This document shows positions 45,885 to 54,708 of a stretch of 58,978 nucleotides of DNA, piece after piece. A program made the translations under genes and the position numbers. The notes under the pieces were generated by a model. It had not been told where the DNA came from. It saw nothing but the letters and a program-made list of their open reading frames with translations, and ran no database searches. The DNA is from Alkalilacustris brevis (GTDB lineage Bacteria; Pseudomonadota; Alphaproteobacteria; Rhodobacterales; Rhodobacteraceae). The stretch spans positions 1 through 58,978 of the forward strand of contig NZ_QNVJ01000039.1 of assembly GCF_003350345.1 (NCBI RefSeq), in the 5' to 3' direction. Position 1 is the first letter of the stretch. Every line of letters starts with the position of its first letter.

Positions 45885-48005
45885 TCAGGGCTTGCGCCCG
45901 GGGTCTCGGTAGCGGGACAGTTGCGCAACATCGCTTTCGGCCTCCAGCGCCGTCATGACCGTGTGCAGGTGCTCCACGTCCCTGAGGTCTACCTCGATGA
46001 TCAGCCGGTAGTAGTCCGGCTTGCGGTCCATGAACTTCAGGTCCGAGATATTGGCACGCTGCTCACCGATCAAGGTGCATATGCGGCCAAGTACCCCGGC
46101 ATCGTTGCTTATGGTCAGATCGATACTGACCGTATGCGCCGCCGGGTGCCGCCCGTCATGCCAGCGCAAATCGATCCAGCGGTCGGGCTGATCCTCGAAT
46201 TCGGCCAGCACCGGGCAATCGATCGTATGGGCGACGATACCCTTGCCGCGATAGGTGATGCCGACGATCCGCTCGCCCGGCACGGGCTGACAGCAGTTGG
46301 CACGCTGGAAACTCTGATCTGGGGGCAGGCCGACGACCGGGCGGTGCACATCGACCTCTTCACCCTCGACCGAGGAAAGCTCGGGGTAGAGCGTTTCAAT
46401 CACCCGGCGCGCGGTGATCTCGGCGCTGCCCAGCCGGGCCAGAAGCTCGTCGCGGCTGCGCAGGCCAAGTTGCCTTGCCGCCGTGCCAAGAGCCTTGTCG
46501 GTGGCCTTGCGGCCCACATGCTCGAAAGCCACGCGCGCCAGTTCCCGCCCAAGCCGGATGAAACGCTCGCGATCCTCTTCGCGCAGGCTGCGGCGGATCG
46601 CGGCCTTGGCGCGGCCGGTCACGACAATGTCTATCCAGGTGGCTTGCGGGCGCTGGCCCTCGGCGGTGATGATCTCGACCGACTGACCGTTCTTGAGCCG
46701 CGTCCAGAGCGGCACGCGCAGCCCATCCACCTTGGCCGAAACACAACTGTCCCCGATCCGGGTGTGGATCGCATAAGCAAAATCCAGCGGCGTGGCCCCA
46801 CGCGGCAACTGCACCACATCGCCCTTGGGGGTGAAGCAGAACACCTGATCGGAATACATCTCGAGCTTCACATGTTCGAGAAACTCGTCATGGTCCTCGC
46901 CATTGTCGAAACGGTCGGTCAGCGTGGTGATCCATTTCGCCGGATCGACGGCAAAGCGGTTCACCACCCTTTCGCCATCGCGGTAAGCCCAGTGCGCGGC
47001 AACGCCGGCCTCGGCCACCTCGTGCATCTCGCGCGTGCGGATCTGAACCTCGACGCGCTTGCCGTCGCGCCCCGAGACCGTCGTGTGCAGCGAGCGGTAG
47101 CCATTCGATTTCGGCTGGCTGATGTAGTCCTTGAACCGCCCCGGAACCGAGCGCCAACGCTGGTGGATCACCCCCAGGATACGGTAGCAATCGGCCTCGG
47201 CATCACAGATCACGCGAAAGCCGTAGATGTCGGACAGGCGCGAGAAGGAAAGCTCCTTCTCGCGCATCTTGCGCCAGACCGAATAGGGTTTCTTCGCGCG
47301 GCCATAGACATCGGCCTGGATGCCGTTCTTCTCTAGCTCGGCACGAATATCGGCGGTAATCTTGTGCACCACGTCGCCCGTCTCGCGCTGCAGCGTGATG
47401 AACCGGCGGATGATCGAGGAACGCCCTTCGGGGTTGAGCACCCGGAAAGCCAGGTCTTCCAGTTCCTCGCGCATCCACTGCATCCCCATGCGCCCGGCCA
47501 GCGGCGCATAGATATCCATCGTCTCACGGGCCTTCTGCGCCTGCTTTTCCGGGCGCATCGACTTGATCGTGCGCATGTTGTGCAGCCGGTCGGCCAGCTT
47601 GACCAGAATCACCCGCAGATCGCGCGACATGGCTATCAGCAGCTTGCGGAAGTTCTCGGCCTGCTTGGCCTCGGAGGACGAAAGCTGAAGGTTGGTCAGC
47701 TTGGTCACGCCGTCTACCAGTTCGGCGATCTCGTCTCCGAACAGCCGCGCGATCTCGGGGTAGGTGGATTTGGTGTCTTCGATCGTGTCGTGCAGAAGCG
47801 CGGTGGCGATGGTCGCATCGTCAAGCCGCATCTCGGTCAGGATGGCCGCCACGGCCACGGGATGGGTGAAATACGGCTCGCCGGAATGGCGCTTCTGCCC
47901 CTGGTGCATTCCTTGGGCATAGTCATAGGCCCGGTGCAAAAGGGCCTCGTCGCAACCGGGGTTGTAGTTGCGCACCAGCGCAATCAGATCGTCAATGTCA
48001 ATCAT
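45885..48005 (-). CDS. RelA/SpoT-family (p)ppGpp synthetase/hydrolase
   Basis: This is the bifunctional stringent-response enzyme (Rsh). The N-terminal HD hydrolase domain has intact metal residues (LLHDTIEDT). The synthetase domain has RLSDIYGFRVIC and KSNGYRSLHTTVSG. A TGS domain (VFCFTPKGDVVQLPRGATPLD) and a C-terminal ACT domain (AGVLGRICTLIGEQRANISD) complete the 706 residues. Both activities should be present. The ATG at 48005 has GGGAGG upstream; the longer frame lacks family character. It follows rpoZ by 76 bases. Confidence 0.95.
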   Translation of the reverse strand: MIDIDDLIALVRNYNPGCDEALLHRAYDYAQGMHQGQKRHSGEPYFTHPVAVAAILTEMRLDDATIATALLHDTIEDTKSTYPEIARLFGDEIAELVDGVTKLTNLQLSSSEAKQAENFRKLLIAMSRDLRVILVKLADRLHNMRTIKSMRPEKQAQKARETMDIYAPLAGRMGMQWMREELEDLAFRVLNPEGRSSIIRRFITLQRETGDVVHKITADIRAELEKNGIQADVYGRAKKPYSVWRKMREKELSFSRLSDIYGFRVICDAEADCYRILGVIHQRWRSVPGRFKDYISQPKSNGYRSLHTTVSGRDGKRVEVQIRTREMHEVAEAGVAAHWAYRDGERVVNRFAVDPAKWITTLTDRFDNGEDHDEFLEHVKLEMYSDQVFCFTPKGDVVQLPRGATPLDFAYAIHTRIGDSCVSAKVDGLRVPLWTRLKNGQSVEIITAEGQRPQATWIDIVVTGRAKAAIRRSLREEDRERFIRLGRELARVAFEHVGRKATDKALGTAARQLGLRSRDELLARLGSAEITARRVIETLYPELSSVEGEEVDVHRPVVGLPPDQSFQRANCCQPVPGERIVGITYRGKGIVAHTIDCPVLAEFEDQPDRWIDLRWHDGRHPAAHTVSIDLTISNDAGVLGRICTLIGEQRANISDLKFMDRKPDYYRLIIEVDLRDVEHLHTVMTALEAESDVAQLSRYRDPGRKP

Positions 48006-48081
48006 GTGCGCAACCTCCCGCGCCGCTCCCGCAGGCGCGGACGAGACTTCGACAGAACGGGAGGGAGCGCCCGGCGACGCC

Positions 48082-48441
48082 TCAGCCCTGCCCCTGGGCG
48101 TCCATGAGTGCGCGCAGCAGCTTTTCTTCATCCATGTCGTCTTGCGGGGCTGCGGGGCGATCCGCTTCGCCGCCCATGAGCAACGCCATGTTGTCGTCTT
48201 CGGGCTCGTCCACCTCGATCTGGGTCTGGTGGTCCTCGATCATCCGCTCGCGCAGATCGTCGGCCGATTGCGTCTCGTCGGCGATTTCACGCAGGGCCAC
48301 GACGGGGTTCTTGTCATTATCGCGATCAACGGTGATCGGCGCGCCGGACGCGATCTCGCGCGCACGGTGTGCGGCAAGCAGCACCAGCTCGAACCGATTC
48401 GGAACCTTGTCAACGCAATCTTCGACCGTAACGCGGGCCAT
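48082..48441 (-). CDS. rpoZ: RNA polymerase omega subunit
   Basis: Omega assists RNA polymerase assembly and contributes to the ppGpp site. [20 protein letters not shown] and [11 protein letters not shown] are diagnostic. The 119-residue product has a longer acidic C-terminal tail than E. coli omega. It is immediately upstream of the (p)ppGpp enzyme, a conserved pairing. Confidence 0.96.
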   Translation of the reverse strand: MARVTVEDCVDKVPNRFELVLLAAHRAREIASGAPITVDRDNDKNPVVALREIADETQSADDLRERMIEDHQTQIEVDEPEDDNMALLMGGEADRPAAPQDDMDEEKLLRALMDAQGQG

Positions 48442-48489
48442 GGGCTATGCTCCAATCCGGATGGGGCGGTTTCACAGTTCAAGGGGCGG

Positions 48490-48518
48490 TATCTAACCCG
48501 ACACTTCCGGGTTTTCAA
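48490..48518 (-). promoter_or_regulatory. Promoter of the rpoZ-rel transcript
   Basis: TTGAAA (48518-48513) and TAGATA (48495-48490) are exactly 17 bases apart on the minus strand, about 50 bases upstream of rpoZ. The spacer contains AACCCG...CGGGTT, a small dyad that could also end the folK transcript. Confidence 0.65.
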
Positions 48519-48551
48519 TACACGATCAGGCGACACCGTGCCACCGCCGAC

Positions 48552-49139
48552 TCAAAGCCGCCGCACAGCCGCCTTTTCCGCCTCCGGCAAAGCCGCGAGC
48601 ATCTGCGCAACCGTTTCGCCGGTCAGCGGATGTAGCCATTCCGGCGCCACTTCGGCAAGGGGAATCAGCACAAAGGCACGTTCGGCCATGCGGGGGTGGG
48701 GCAACAGCAGCTCCTCCGGCGCGAGGCGCATCTGCTCGTCAAGCGGCATCGCACGCCAGGCCGCCTGTGTCCTTGCGTCAGGCAGCACCGCATCGCCCCA
48801 GGCAAGCAAGTCCAGATCGAGGCTGCGCTCACCCCAGCGTTGAATCCGCTCGCGGCCAAAGGCCGCCTCGATCTCGTGCAGCCGCAACAGCAACGCCTCG
48901 GGGCCAAGCCTTGTCGCCAGCACCGCGGCCGCATTCACAAAGTCCGGCCCTGCGCCCGCAGGAAAGCACGGAGTGCAATAGAAGGCGCTTTGGCGCAACA
49001 ATACATCGCCCTCCGCAGCAAGCCGCGCGACGGCCGCGCGCAGGGTCAATTCCGGCCCTCCGGCCCATGACCTGGTGTTAGCACCAAGTGCAATCAGGGC
49101 GATAGTAACCCCTTCCGGCCAAGCTGCATCTTGCGGCAT
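48552..49139 (-). CDS. folK: 2-amino-4-hydroxy-6-hydroxymethyldihydropteridine pyrophosphokinase
   Basis: FolK transfers pyrophosphate to hydroxymethyl-dihydropterin in folate synthesis. ALIALGANTRS opens the fold, DFVNAAAVL follows, and the ATP/pterin signature GERSLDLDLLAWGD and LLLPHPRMAERAFVL are present. The product is 195 residues from the ATG at 49139 (a GTG directly before it is possible). It is divergent from the NYN-domain gene. Confidence 0.93.
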   Translation of the reverse strand: MPQDAAWPEGVTIALIALGANTRSWAGGPELTLRAAVARLAAEGDVLLRQSAFYCTPCFPAGAGPDFVNAAAVLATRLGPEALLLRLHEIEAAFGRERIQRWGERSLDLDLLAWGDAVLPDARTQAAWRAMPLDEQMRLAPEELLLPHPRMAERAFVLIPLAEVAPEWLHPLTGETVAQMLAALPEAEKAAVRRL

Positions 49140-49158
49140 CACGAGAATCCTATAGATT

Positions 49159-49182
49159 CCCCCTCTATTCGGAGGGGGTTTT
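49159..49182 (+). terminator. Orphan terminator-like hairpin between folK and the NYN gene
   Basis: CCCCCTC-TATTCG-GAGGGGG is a 7-bp perfect stem followed by TTTTCTTTCTT on the plus strand. No plus-strand gene precedes it; folK is divergent, starting 20 bases away. It may be a leader attenuator for the NYN gene, the end of a small RNA antisense to folK, or a 5' UTR hairpin of folK on the other strand. Confidence 0.65.
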
Positions 49183-49245
49183 CTTTCTTCCCGGCACCAC
49201 TCACGGAAAGCGGCCCCCTCCGGCCATTTTTTGGAAGGAACGCAA

Positions 49246-49812
49246 ATGTTTTACAAGGACGAACGGCTTGCGCTGTTCATCGACGGGGCCAACCTCTACG
49301 CCGCTGCACGGGCGCTGGGGTTCGATATCGACTACAAGCTGCTGCGGCACGAATTCATGCGGCGCGGCAAGCTGGTGCGGGCATTTTACTACACCGCACT
49401 GCTTGACAGCGAAGAGTATTCACCGATCCGCCCGCTGGTCGACTGGCTGCACTATAACGGCTTTGCCATGGTCACCAAACCGGCCAAGGAATACACCGAC
49501 AGCATGGGCCGGCGTAAGGTCAAGGGCAACATGGATATCGAACTGGCCGTGGATGCGATGGAACTGGCGCCGCGCATAGATCATATCGTGCTGTTCTCCG
49601 GCGATGGCGATTTCCGCCCGCTGGTGGAAAGCCTCCAGCGCCAGGGCGTCCGGGTTTCGGTCGTCTCCACCATCCGATCCAGCCCACCGATGATCGCCGA
49701 CGAGTTGCGCCGGCAGGCAGACAACTTCATCGAACTCGACGAGTTGCGCGATGTCATTGGCCGCCCTCCGCGCGAGCCGCGCAGCGAAGAAGCCGAGCCC
49801 GCCGACGAATAG
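49246..49812 (+). CDS. NYN-domain (LabA/DUF88) protein
   Basis: A PIN-like nuclease fold of the NYN family. The acidic residues expected to bind metal are D13 ([12 protein letters not shown]), D97 and D103 ([14 protein letters not shown]), and D120 and D122 ([12 protein letters not shown]). It is 188 residues with an acidic tail. RNA processing is likely from the fold; no substrate is known. GGAAGG precedes the ATG at 49246. Confidence 0.92.
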   Translation: MFYKDERLALFIDGANLYAAARALGFDIDYKLLRHEFMRRGKLVRAFYYTALLDSEEYSPIRPLVDWLHYNGFAMVTKPAKEYTDSMGRRKVKGNMDIELAVDAMELAPRIDHIVLFSGDGDFRPLVESLQRQGVRVSVVSTIRSSPPMIADELRRQADNFIELDELRDVIGRPPREPRSEEAEPADE

Positions 49813-49891
49813 AGGCCGGGGCCTGCGGGCGCTCACCGAGCACAACGCGGGCCCCACCCGACAGGGCCTCACCACCAGAGCGTCAGTGGGG

Positions 49892-49911
49892 GTGGACGGC
49901 GCGCCGTCCAC
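49892..49911. other. 20-bp perfect palindrome upstream of ispH
   Basis: GTGGACGGCGCGCCGTCCAC reads identically on both strands. It lies 34 bases before the ispH ATG and after the NYN gene. It could be an operator, or a stem at the ispH ribosome-binding region; there is no U-tract. Confidence 0.6.
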
Positions 49912-49945
49912 GGCTTACCTGATCGGCAAAGCCCGGAGCATGCGC

Positions 49946-50905
49946 ATGACGGCCGAAAAACCCGCCCTCACCCTCTACCTCGCCGCCCCGCGCGGCTTCT
50001 GCGCGGGCGTGGATCGCGCCATCAAGATCGTCGAGATGGCGCTGGAGAAATGGGGCGCGCCCGTCTATGTCCGCCACGAGATCGTGCATAACCGGTTCGT
50101 CGTGGACGGCCTGCGCGCCAAGGGCGCCGTTTTCGTCGAGGAACTCTCCGAATGCCCCGACGACCGCCCGGTGATCTTTTCCGCGCATGGCGTGCCCAGG
50201 GCCGTACCCGCCGAGGCCGCGCGGCGCGAAATGATCTATGTCGATGCCACCTGCCCGCTGGTCAGCAAGGTCCATATCGAGGCCGAACGCCACCACCAGA
50301 ACGGGCTGCAGATGGTGATGATCGGCCATGCCGGCCACCCCGAGACGATCGGCACCATGGGCCAGCTTCCGCCCGGCGAGGTGCTGCTGGTCGAAACCGT
50401 TGCCGATGTTGCAAAGCTTCAGGTGCGCGACCCGGGAAAGCTCGCCTTCATTACCCAGACGACACTCTCGGTCGATGACACCGCCGAGATCGTCGCCGCC
50501 CTCAAGGCCCGGTTCCCCGCGATCATCGGACCGCACAAGGAAGACATCTGCTACGCCACCACCAATCGGCAGGCCACCGTCAAGGTAATCGCCCCGAAAA
50601 TCGACGCGCTGCTGGTGATCGGCGCGCCGAACTCTTCCAACTCGCGCCGGTTGGTCGAAGTCGGGCGCACCGCCGGGTGCGGCCATGCACAGCTTGTCCA
50701 ACGGGCGGCCGATATAGACTGGCGCGCCCTGGCAGGCGCGCGCGCCGTGGGTCTCACTGCCGGAGCCAGCGCCCCCGAAGAACTCGTCAATGAGGTCATC
50801 GACGCGTTCGCCGACCGCTACCTGCTGACGCGCGAGACCGTCGAAACCGCTCGCGAGAACGTGGAGTTCAAGGTGCCGCGCATCCTGCGCGAGGCCCGCG
50901 CCTGA
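49946..50905 (+). CDS. ispH: 4-hydroxy-3-methylbut-2-enyl diphosphate reductase
   Basis: IspH (LytB) carries out the last step of the MEP isoprenoid pathway with a [4Fe-4S] cluster. The three ligands are C19 ([12 protein letters not shown]), C103 ([13 protein letters not shown]) and C202 ([11 protein letters not shown]). The catalytic region [10 protein letters not shown] and the C-terminal [12 protein letters not shown] are intact. The product is 319 residues. The ATG at 49946 has GGAG eight bases upstream; an ATG two codons earlier is possible. Confidence 0.96.
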   Translation: MTAEKPALTLYLAAPRGFCAGVDRAIKIVEMALEKWGAPVYVRHEIVHNRFVVDGLRAKGAVFVEELSECPDDRPVIFSAHGVPRAVPAEAARREMIYVDATCPLVSKVHIEAERHHQNGLQMVMIGHAGHPETIGTMGQLPPGEVLLVETVADVAKLQVRDPGKLAFITQTTLSVDDTAEIVAALKARFPAIIGPHKEDICYATTNRQATVKVIAPKIDALLVIGAPNSSNSRRLVEVGRTAGCGHAQLVQRAADIDWRALAGARAVGLTAGASAPEELVNEVIDAFADRYLLTRETVETARENVEFKVPRILREARA

Positions 50906-51017
50906 TCCTCTATCCGGCAATGCCGACGCGGCGGGAGATTGCGGAAATCAGGTTTTTCAGTACGATCCCGAATTGCCGAAAACGCGCGCACTTCCTTCAG
51001 CCGATGCGCCCACCCTG

Positions 51018-51060
51018 CGCCCTTCTTCTTGGCCCAAATATCCCTGCCGGAGGCCCCCGC
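51018..51060 (-). repeat. Short interspersed repeat, copy A3
   Basis: Minus-strand GGGCCTCCGGCAGGGATATT followed by GGGCCAAGAAGAAGGGCGC. It shares its core with A1 (19799-19841) and A2 (28791-28831). It lies between convergent ispH and rlmN; the rest of that 195-bp gap shows no gene. Confidence 0.65.
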
Positions 51061-51100
51061 CAGCCAGCAGCGCAACACCTGCGGCGCAGGGACAAAGCCC

Positions 51101-52291
51101 TCAGTCCTGCGACAGCCCCGCATCGGCCGCGATTTGCGCACGGGATTTGCGCCCGCGTTCGGTGGCCGATTTGAGCTGCCCGCAGGCGGCCATGATATCC
51201 TCGCCGCGCGGGGTGCGGATCGGGCTGGCGTAGCCCGCCTTGTGGACGATATCGGCAAAGGCCTCGATCCGCTCCCAGTCGCTGCGCTCGTAAGGGGCCC
51301 CCGGCCATTCATTGAAGGGGATAAGGTTTATCTTGGCGGGGATACCCGCGATCAGCTTCACCAGCCGGCGCGCATCGGCATCGGAATCGTTCACCCCTTT
51401 GAGCATGACATATTCAAAGGTGATCCGCTCACTGTTCGACAGGCGCGGATACTCACGTAATGCCTCGAGCAGCGCGGCAATGTTCCACTTCTTGTTGATC
51501 GGCACCAGACGATCGCGCACCTCGTCGGTGGTGGCGTGAAAGCTCACTGCCAGCAGGCAGCCGATTTCTTCGGCGGTGCGCGCGATCTCGGGCACCACGC
51601 CGCTGGTCGAAAGCGTGATGCGCCGGCGCGACAGGGTCAGGCCTTCGCCATCCATCACCACATGCATGGCGTCGCGCACATTCTCGAAATTGTAGAGCGG
51701 CTCGCCCATGCCCATCAGCACCATGTTCGAGATCAGGCGCGTCTCGTTTTTCGGCGCGCCCTTTTCGGGCCATTCGCCCAGGTCGTCGCGCGCCACCATG
51801 AGCTGGCCGACGATCTCGCCCGCGGTCAGGTTACGCACCAGCCGCTGGGTGCCGGTGTGACAGAACGAACAGGTCAGCGTGCATCCCACCTGGCTGGAGA
51901 CGCACAGCGTCCCGCGCCCCTCCTCGGGGATGTAGACGGCCTCCACTTCGTGCCCGCCGGCAATGCGCAGCAGGTACTTGCGCGTGCCATCGAGCGAGAC
52001 CTCGCGCCGCACCACCTCGGGCAGGGCGATCTCGAACTGCTCGGCCAGCTGGGTACGATAGACTTTCGCAAGATTTGTCATCTGCGCAAAATCACGCACG
52101 CCCCAGTGATAGACCCATTGCCAGATCTGGCCCACCCGCATCCTGGCCTGGCGTTCGGGAGTGCCGGCCTCGATCAGGGCCTCGCGCAATTGCTCGCGCG
52201 TCAGCCCGACAATGTTGCGCCGCGCGCCCTGATCCGCCTTGCGCGGAAGGGTCAGCACATCCTGGGTAATCGGCGCGATTGCGTTGGCCAT
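51101..52291 (-). CDS. rlmN: Dual-specificity rRNA/tRNA methyltransferase RlmN
   Basis: RlmN is a radical-SAM enzyme that methylates A2503 of 23S rRNA and A37 of some tRNAs. The cluster ligands are C137, C141 and C144 in [16 protein letters not shown]. The methyl-carrying Cys near the C-terminus is in DIMAACGQL. The product is 396 residues from the ATG at 52291; an ATG three codons earlier is possible. Confidence 0.96.
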   Translation of the reverse strand: MANAIAPITQDVLTLPRKADQGARRNIVGLTREQLREALIEAGTPERQARMRVGQIWQWVYHWGVRDFAQMTNLAKVYRTQLAEQFEIALPEVVRREVSLDGTRKYLLRIAGGHEVEAVYIPEEGRGTLCVSSQVGCTLTCSFCHTGTQRLVRNLTAGEIVGQLMVARDDLGEWPEKGAPKNETRLISNMVLMGMGEPLYNFENVRDAMHVVMDGEGLTLSRRRITLSTSGVVPEIARTAEEIGCLLAVSFHATTDEVRDRLVPINKKWNIAALLEALREYPRLSNSERITFEYVMLKGVNDSDADARRLVKLIAGIPAKINLIPFNEWPGAPYERSDWERIEAFADIVHKAGYASPIRTPRGEDIMAACGQLKSATERGRKSRAQIAADAGLSQD

Positions 52292-52327
52292 GACAGTCAC
52301 CGGCTGGGTTTGGGTTTGGAACCGGGC

Positions 52328-52356
52328 CTCATACAGCTTCCCGCGCGGTCAGGCAA
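52328..52356 (-). promoter_or_regulatory. Candidate promoter of rlmN
   Basis: TTGCCT (52356-52351) and TATGAG (52333-52328) are 17 bases apart on the minus strand, 36 bases before the rlmN ATG. Confidence 0.5.
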
Positions 52357-52382
52357 CACCCGCACCGATGCGGGCCGGGCGC

Positions 52383-52426
52383 TTACAGCTTTGCGAATTT
52401 TCGCTGAAACAGTCGAAAAGCTGTAA
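52383..52426. other. Nested inverted repeat upstream of rlmN
   Basis: TTACAGCTTT (52383-52392) and AAAGCTGTAA (52417-52426) are perfect 10-bp arms. Inside lies GCGAATTTTCGC (52393-52404), a second dyad. The AT-rich arms in GC-rich surroundings suggest an operator or folded RNA just upstream of the rlmN promoter. Confidence 0.5.
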
Positions 52427-52453
52427 ATTCTTGATGTTTCGCAACTCCGAACC

Positions 52454-52475
52454 GAAAAAGTCTATCAACTTTTTC
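52454..52475 (-). terminator. Weak terminator after the IalB-family gene
   Basis: GAAAAAGT and ACTTTTTC are 8-bp perfect arms around a six-base loop, 11 bases after the stop on the minus strand. The stem is AT-rich but ends in TTTTTC. Confidence 0.45.
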
Positions 52476-52485
52476 TGGAGTTTCT

Positions 52486-53013
52486 TTAGCTGCAATTGGC
52501 CTCGACCGCCTCGACGATCGCGGTGAACCCGAACAGCGAGAAAGTGTCCTGTGTGTTTGTCCCGCGCGCGGAACGGCCTGTCACGACAGCCTCGGCACCA
52601 CGTTTGAAGGCTTCGAGGATGCGCGCGTCGTCTTCCGGACTTGCCGCCCAAGCCCATTCGCCGCTGGTGAAAAGCTGAAAGGTGTCGTCGCCCACCTCGA
52701 CCGAGACAGTCGAATCCTCGGCAAAGGGATAGCCACCTGTAAACGAGACTTCACCCGCAATTCCCTGTTCAGGGCGATAGCTGACGAAGATCATGATGTC
52801 GCCGCGCCGCACCGACACCACGTTGCCATCACGTGTATTGACCGTTTCCTTGGGGCTCGACACGGCCCAGCAGGCTTTCGGCTCTTCCTCCATGAAGGCG
52901 CTCCAGTCGGTTTCGACCGCAACGCGGTTGGTGGACTCTTCCTGTGCCGCCGCCATGCTGGCGAACCCCAGCACGGACGCTGCCGCCACTACCCCAACTA
53001 TGCCTGTTTTCAT
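52486..53013 (-). CDS. IalB-family (invasion-associated locus B) periplasmic protein
   Basis: A 175-residue exported protein with a signal peptide (MKTGIVGVVAAASVLGFASM, cleavage near AAAQ). The body matches the IalB family: WSAFMEEEPKACWAVSSPKE, VSYRPEQGIAGEVSFTGGYP, and a C-terminal Cys. The name comes from Bartonella; free-living alphaproteobacteria carry several copies of unknown role. The start at 53013 is chosen for the signal peptide. Confidence 0.88.
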   Translation of the reverse strand: MKTGIVGVVAAASVLGFASMAAAQEESTNRVAVETDWSAFMEEEPKACWAVSSPKETVNTRDGNVVSVRRGDIMIFVSYRPEQGIAGEVSFTGGYPFAEDSTVSVEVGDDTFQLFTSGEWAWAASPEDDARILEAFKRGAEAVVTGRSARGTNTQDTFSLFGFTAIVEAVEANCS

Positions 53014-53314
53014 ATGTCCCAACGCCTCCAGCTGATCTTGTCCCGGCCCCGGCACGATTATGCCTCATGCACGGCCCCTGCACGATTGCGCAGCAGGGCC
53101 GCCCGTTCAACTCGATATGCGCGTAATAACGTGTTTTTCCCGAACGGCAAAAGCCCCCTGGGCAAAATTTCGCGCAACTTCGCGTGAGAAAGCAGGCGTC
53201 CGCCGCGCGGTGGCCACGATCAAGACGGGCAGCGCGGCGCGCGCAGGCTTGCATCGGCGCAGGTGCGGCGCATAGTGGGCGCGCGCGATTATCGTTTCAG
53301 CAGAGAGCCCCGTA
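53014..53314. other. Divergent intergenic region, no gene seen
   Basis: These 301 bases separate the IalB-family gene from the GlsB/YeaQ-type gene. A minus-strand CATAAT near 53055-53060 could be the IalB -10 element. GCACGATT occurs twice (53052 and 53080). A plus-strand TTGCAT with CATAGT 16 bases on, near 53250-53277, could serve the downstream gene. No convincing open frame or RNA gene is visible. Confidence 0.4.
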
Positions 53315-53557
53315 ATGCCCTCCATTCTGCTTCTGGTCCTGATCGGCGCCGCAGCCGGATATCTGGCGAAACGGCTGATGGGCCTCGATACCGATGTCCC
53401 CACCACGATCTTTCTGGGTATCCTGGGTGCGGTTCTCGGCAGCTTCGGGCTGCGGCTGCTCCTGACCGCGGCGCATTGGTTTGCGCTGCTTGTGGTCGCC
53501 GTGCTGGGCGCGATGCTGCTGGTCTGGCTCTGGCGGGTGCTGGTCGAGGGGCGTTAG
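53315..53557 (+). CDS. GlsB/YeaQ/YmgE-like small membrane protein
   Basis: An 80-residue protein with three hydrophobic segments (ILLLVLIGAAAGYLA, FLGILGAVLGSFGLRLLL, ALLVVAVLGAMLLVWLW). The Gly-rich GAAAGYLAKRLMG and FLGILGAVLG segments resemble the transglycosylase-associated GlsB/YeaQ family. Function is unclear; relatives are often stress-induced. GAGAG precedes the ATG. Confidence 0.75.
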   Translation: MPSILLLVLIGAAAGYLAKRLMGLDTDVPTTIFLGILGAVLGSFGLRLLLTAAHWFALLVVAVLGAMLLVWLWRVLVEGR

Positions 53558-53564
53558 CGGGGCC

Positions 53565-54188
53565 CTATTGCCGCGGTGGCCGCGCCTTGTAGGACGGTAG
53601 CCGCCAGCCGAACAGAAGGCTGCCCGCACGCAACGCGAACGTGACCGCCGAACACAGCAGCAGCGCCACCGGCAGCGCCACCTCGACCTGATCGGCGAAT
53701 GTGCCGGCGGCCGCTCCGGCGAACGCCGCCGTCACATAAAGCTCGCCCTGCTTCAGCACCAGGGGCACCTCGTTGCAGACCACATCGCGCATCAGCCCGC
53801 CAAAGCAGCCTGTGGCCACCCCCATGATCACCACGGTCACCGGATGCGCCCCCAGGCTCAGCGCCACGCCGACGCCCGCGGGCACCGCCACCGCCAGCGC
53901 GCAGGCATCGAACCAGCGCAGCGCCCGGTAGCGCGATTCGAGGAGATGCGCGGTAAAAAACACCCCCACTGCCGCAACGGATGCCAGCACCACATAGCCC
54001 GGCTCGGCCACCCAGAAGACCATGTCGCGCCCCAGCAGCAGATCGCGCAGCGTGCCGCCACCCACGGCCGTCAGGCTTCCGATGAAGACGAAGCCAACGA
54101 TATCGAGCTGTGCCCGACTCGCCACCAACGCGCCCGAGAGCGCAAAAATGAAGACCGCCGCGTAATCGAGGGCCGGAACCATTCCCAT
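53565..54188 (-). CDS. TRIC/YadS-type (UPF0126) membrane protein
   Basis: A 207-residue membrane protein with about seven helices and two internal repeats of the UPF0126/TRIC type (GSLTAVGGGTLRDLLLGRD and GVATGCFGGLMRDVVCNEVP). Prokaryotic homologues form trimeric channels; glycine transport has been reported for some. Substrate here is unknown. It is convergent with the small membrane protein gene and separated by seven bases. Confidence 0.88.
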   Translation of the reverse strand: MGMVPALDYAAVFIFALSGALVASRAQLDIVGFVFIGSLTAVGGGTLRDLLLGRDMVFWVAEPGYVVLASVAAVGVFFTAHLLESRYRALRWFDACALAVAVPAGVGVALSLGAHPVTVVIMGVATGCFGGLMRDVVCNEVPLVLKQGELYVTAAFAGAAAGTFADQVEVALPVALLLCSAVTFALRAGSLLFGWRLPSYKARPPRQ

Positions 54189-54192
54189 GGCG

Positions 54193-54696
54193 CTATCCCT
54201 GCCCGTTGCCCGTTATGGCCCGCCTGGGGCGATACGGGGCCATGCCCGCGCGTGCCAGTTCATCGGCGCGCTCGTTCTCCGGGTGGCCCGCATGGCCCTT
54301 GACCCATTCCCAGTGCACCTTGTGGCGCGCCTGGGCATCATCGAGCCTGCGCCAAAGTTCCTCGTTCTTCACCGGCTTGCGGGTCGAGGTCTTCCAGCCA
54401 TTGGCCTTCCAGCGCGCCAGCCAGTCGGTGATGCCGTTCTTCACATAGGCGCTGTCGGTCACGATGGTGATCTCGGACGGGCGGCTGAGGCTTTCCAGCG
54501 CGGCAATAGCGGCCAGCAACTCCATGCGGTTGTTGGTTGTGTCGGCCTCACCGCCCTTGAGTTCGCGCTCCTTCACGACAGCGTCGCCGCGCCGCGCCTG
54601 CATCAGCACCCCCCAGCCGCCCGGCCCCGGATTGCCGCTACAGGCGCCATCGGTAAAGGCAATAAGCTCGGTCTTGTCGCGCACGGCTGGCTCCAT
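54193..54696 (-). CDS. rnhA: Ribonuclease HI
   Basis: RNase HI removes RNA from RNA-DNA hybrids. The catalytic residues are D16 ([16 protein letters not shown]), E59 ([13 protein letters not shown]), D81 ([11 protein letters not shown]) and D145 (NERADELAR), with the His in KGHAGH at about 135. The product is 167 residues, full length. It sits four bases upstream of the TRIC/YadS-type gene and 12 bases after the SDR gene. Confidence 0.96.
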   Translation of the reverse strand: MEPAVRDKTELIAFTDGACSGNPGPGGWGVLMQARRGDAVVKERELKGGEADTTNNRMELLAAIAALESLSRPSEITIVTDSAYVKNGITDWLARWKANGWKTSTRKPVKNEELWRRLDDAQARHKVHWEWVKGHAGHPENERADELARAGMAPYRPRRAITGNGQG

Positions 54697-54708
54697 ATGC
54701 TAAGTCAT

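Noticed and set aside
45762-47336. Plus-strand open frame of 524 codons opposite the rel/spoT gene
   Set aside because: Shadow of a highly conserved enzyme; no ribosome-binding site or family motif.
50818-51312. Minus-strand 164-codon frame across the ispH end, repeat A3 and the rlmN end
   Set aside because: It overlaps ispH antisense, an intergenic repeat and rlmN out of frame, without a protein-like pattern.
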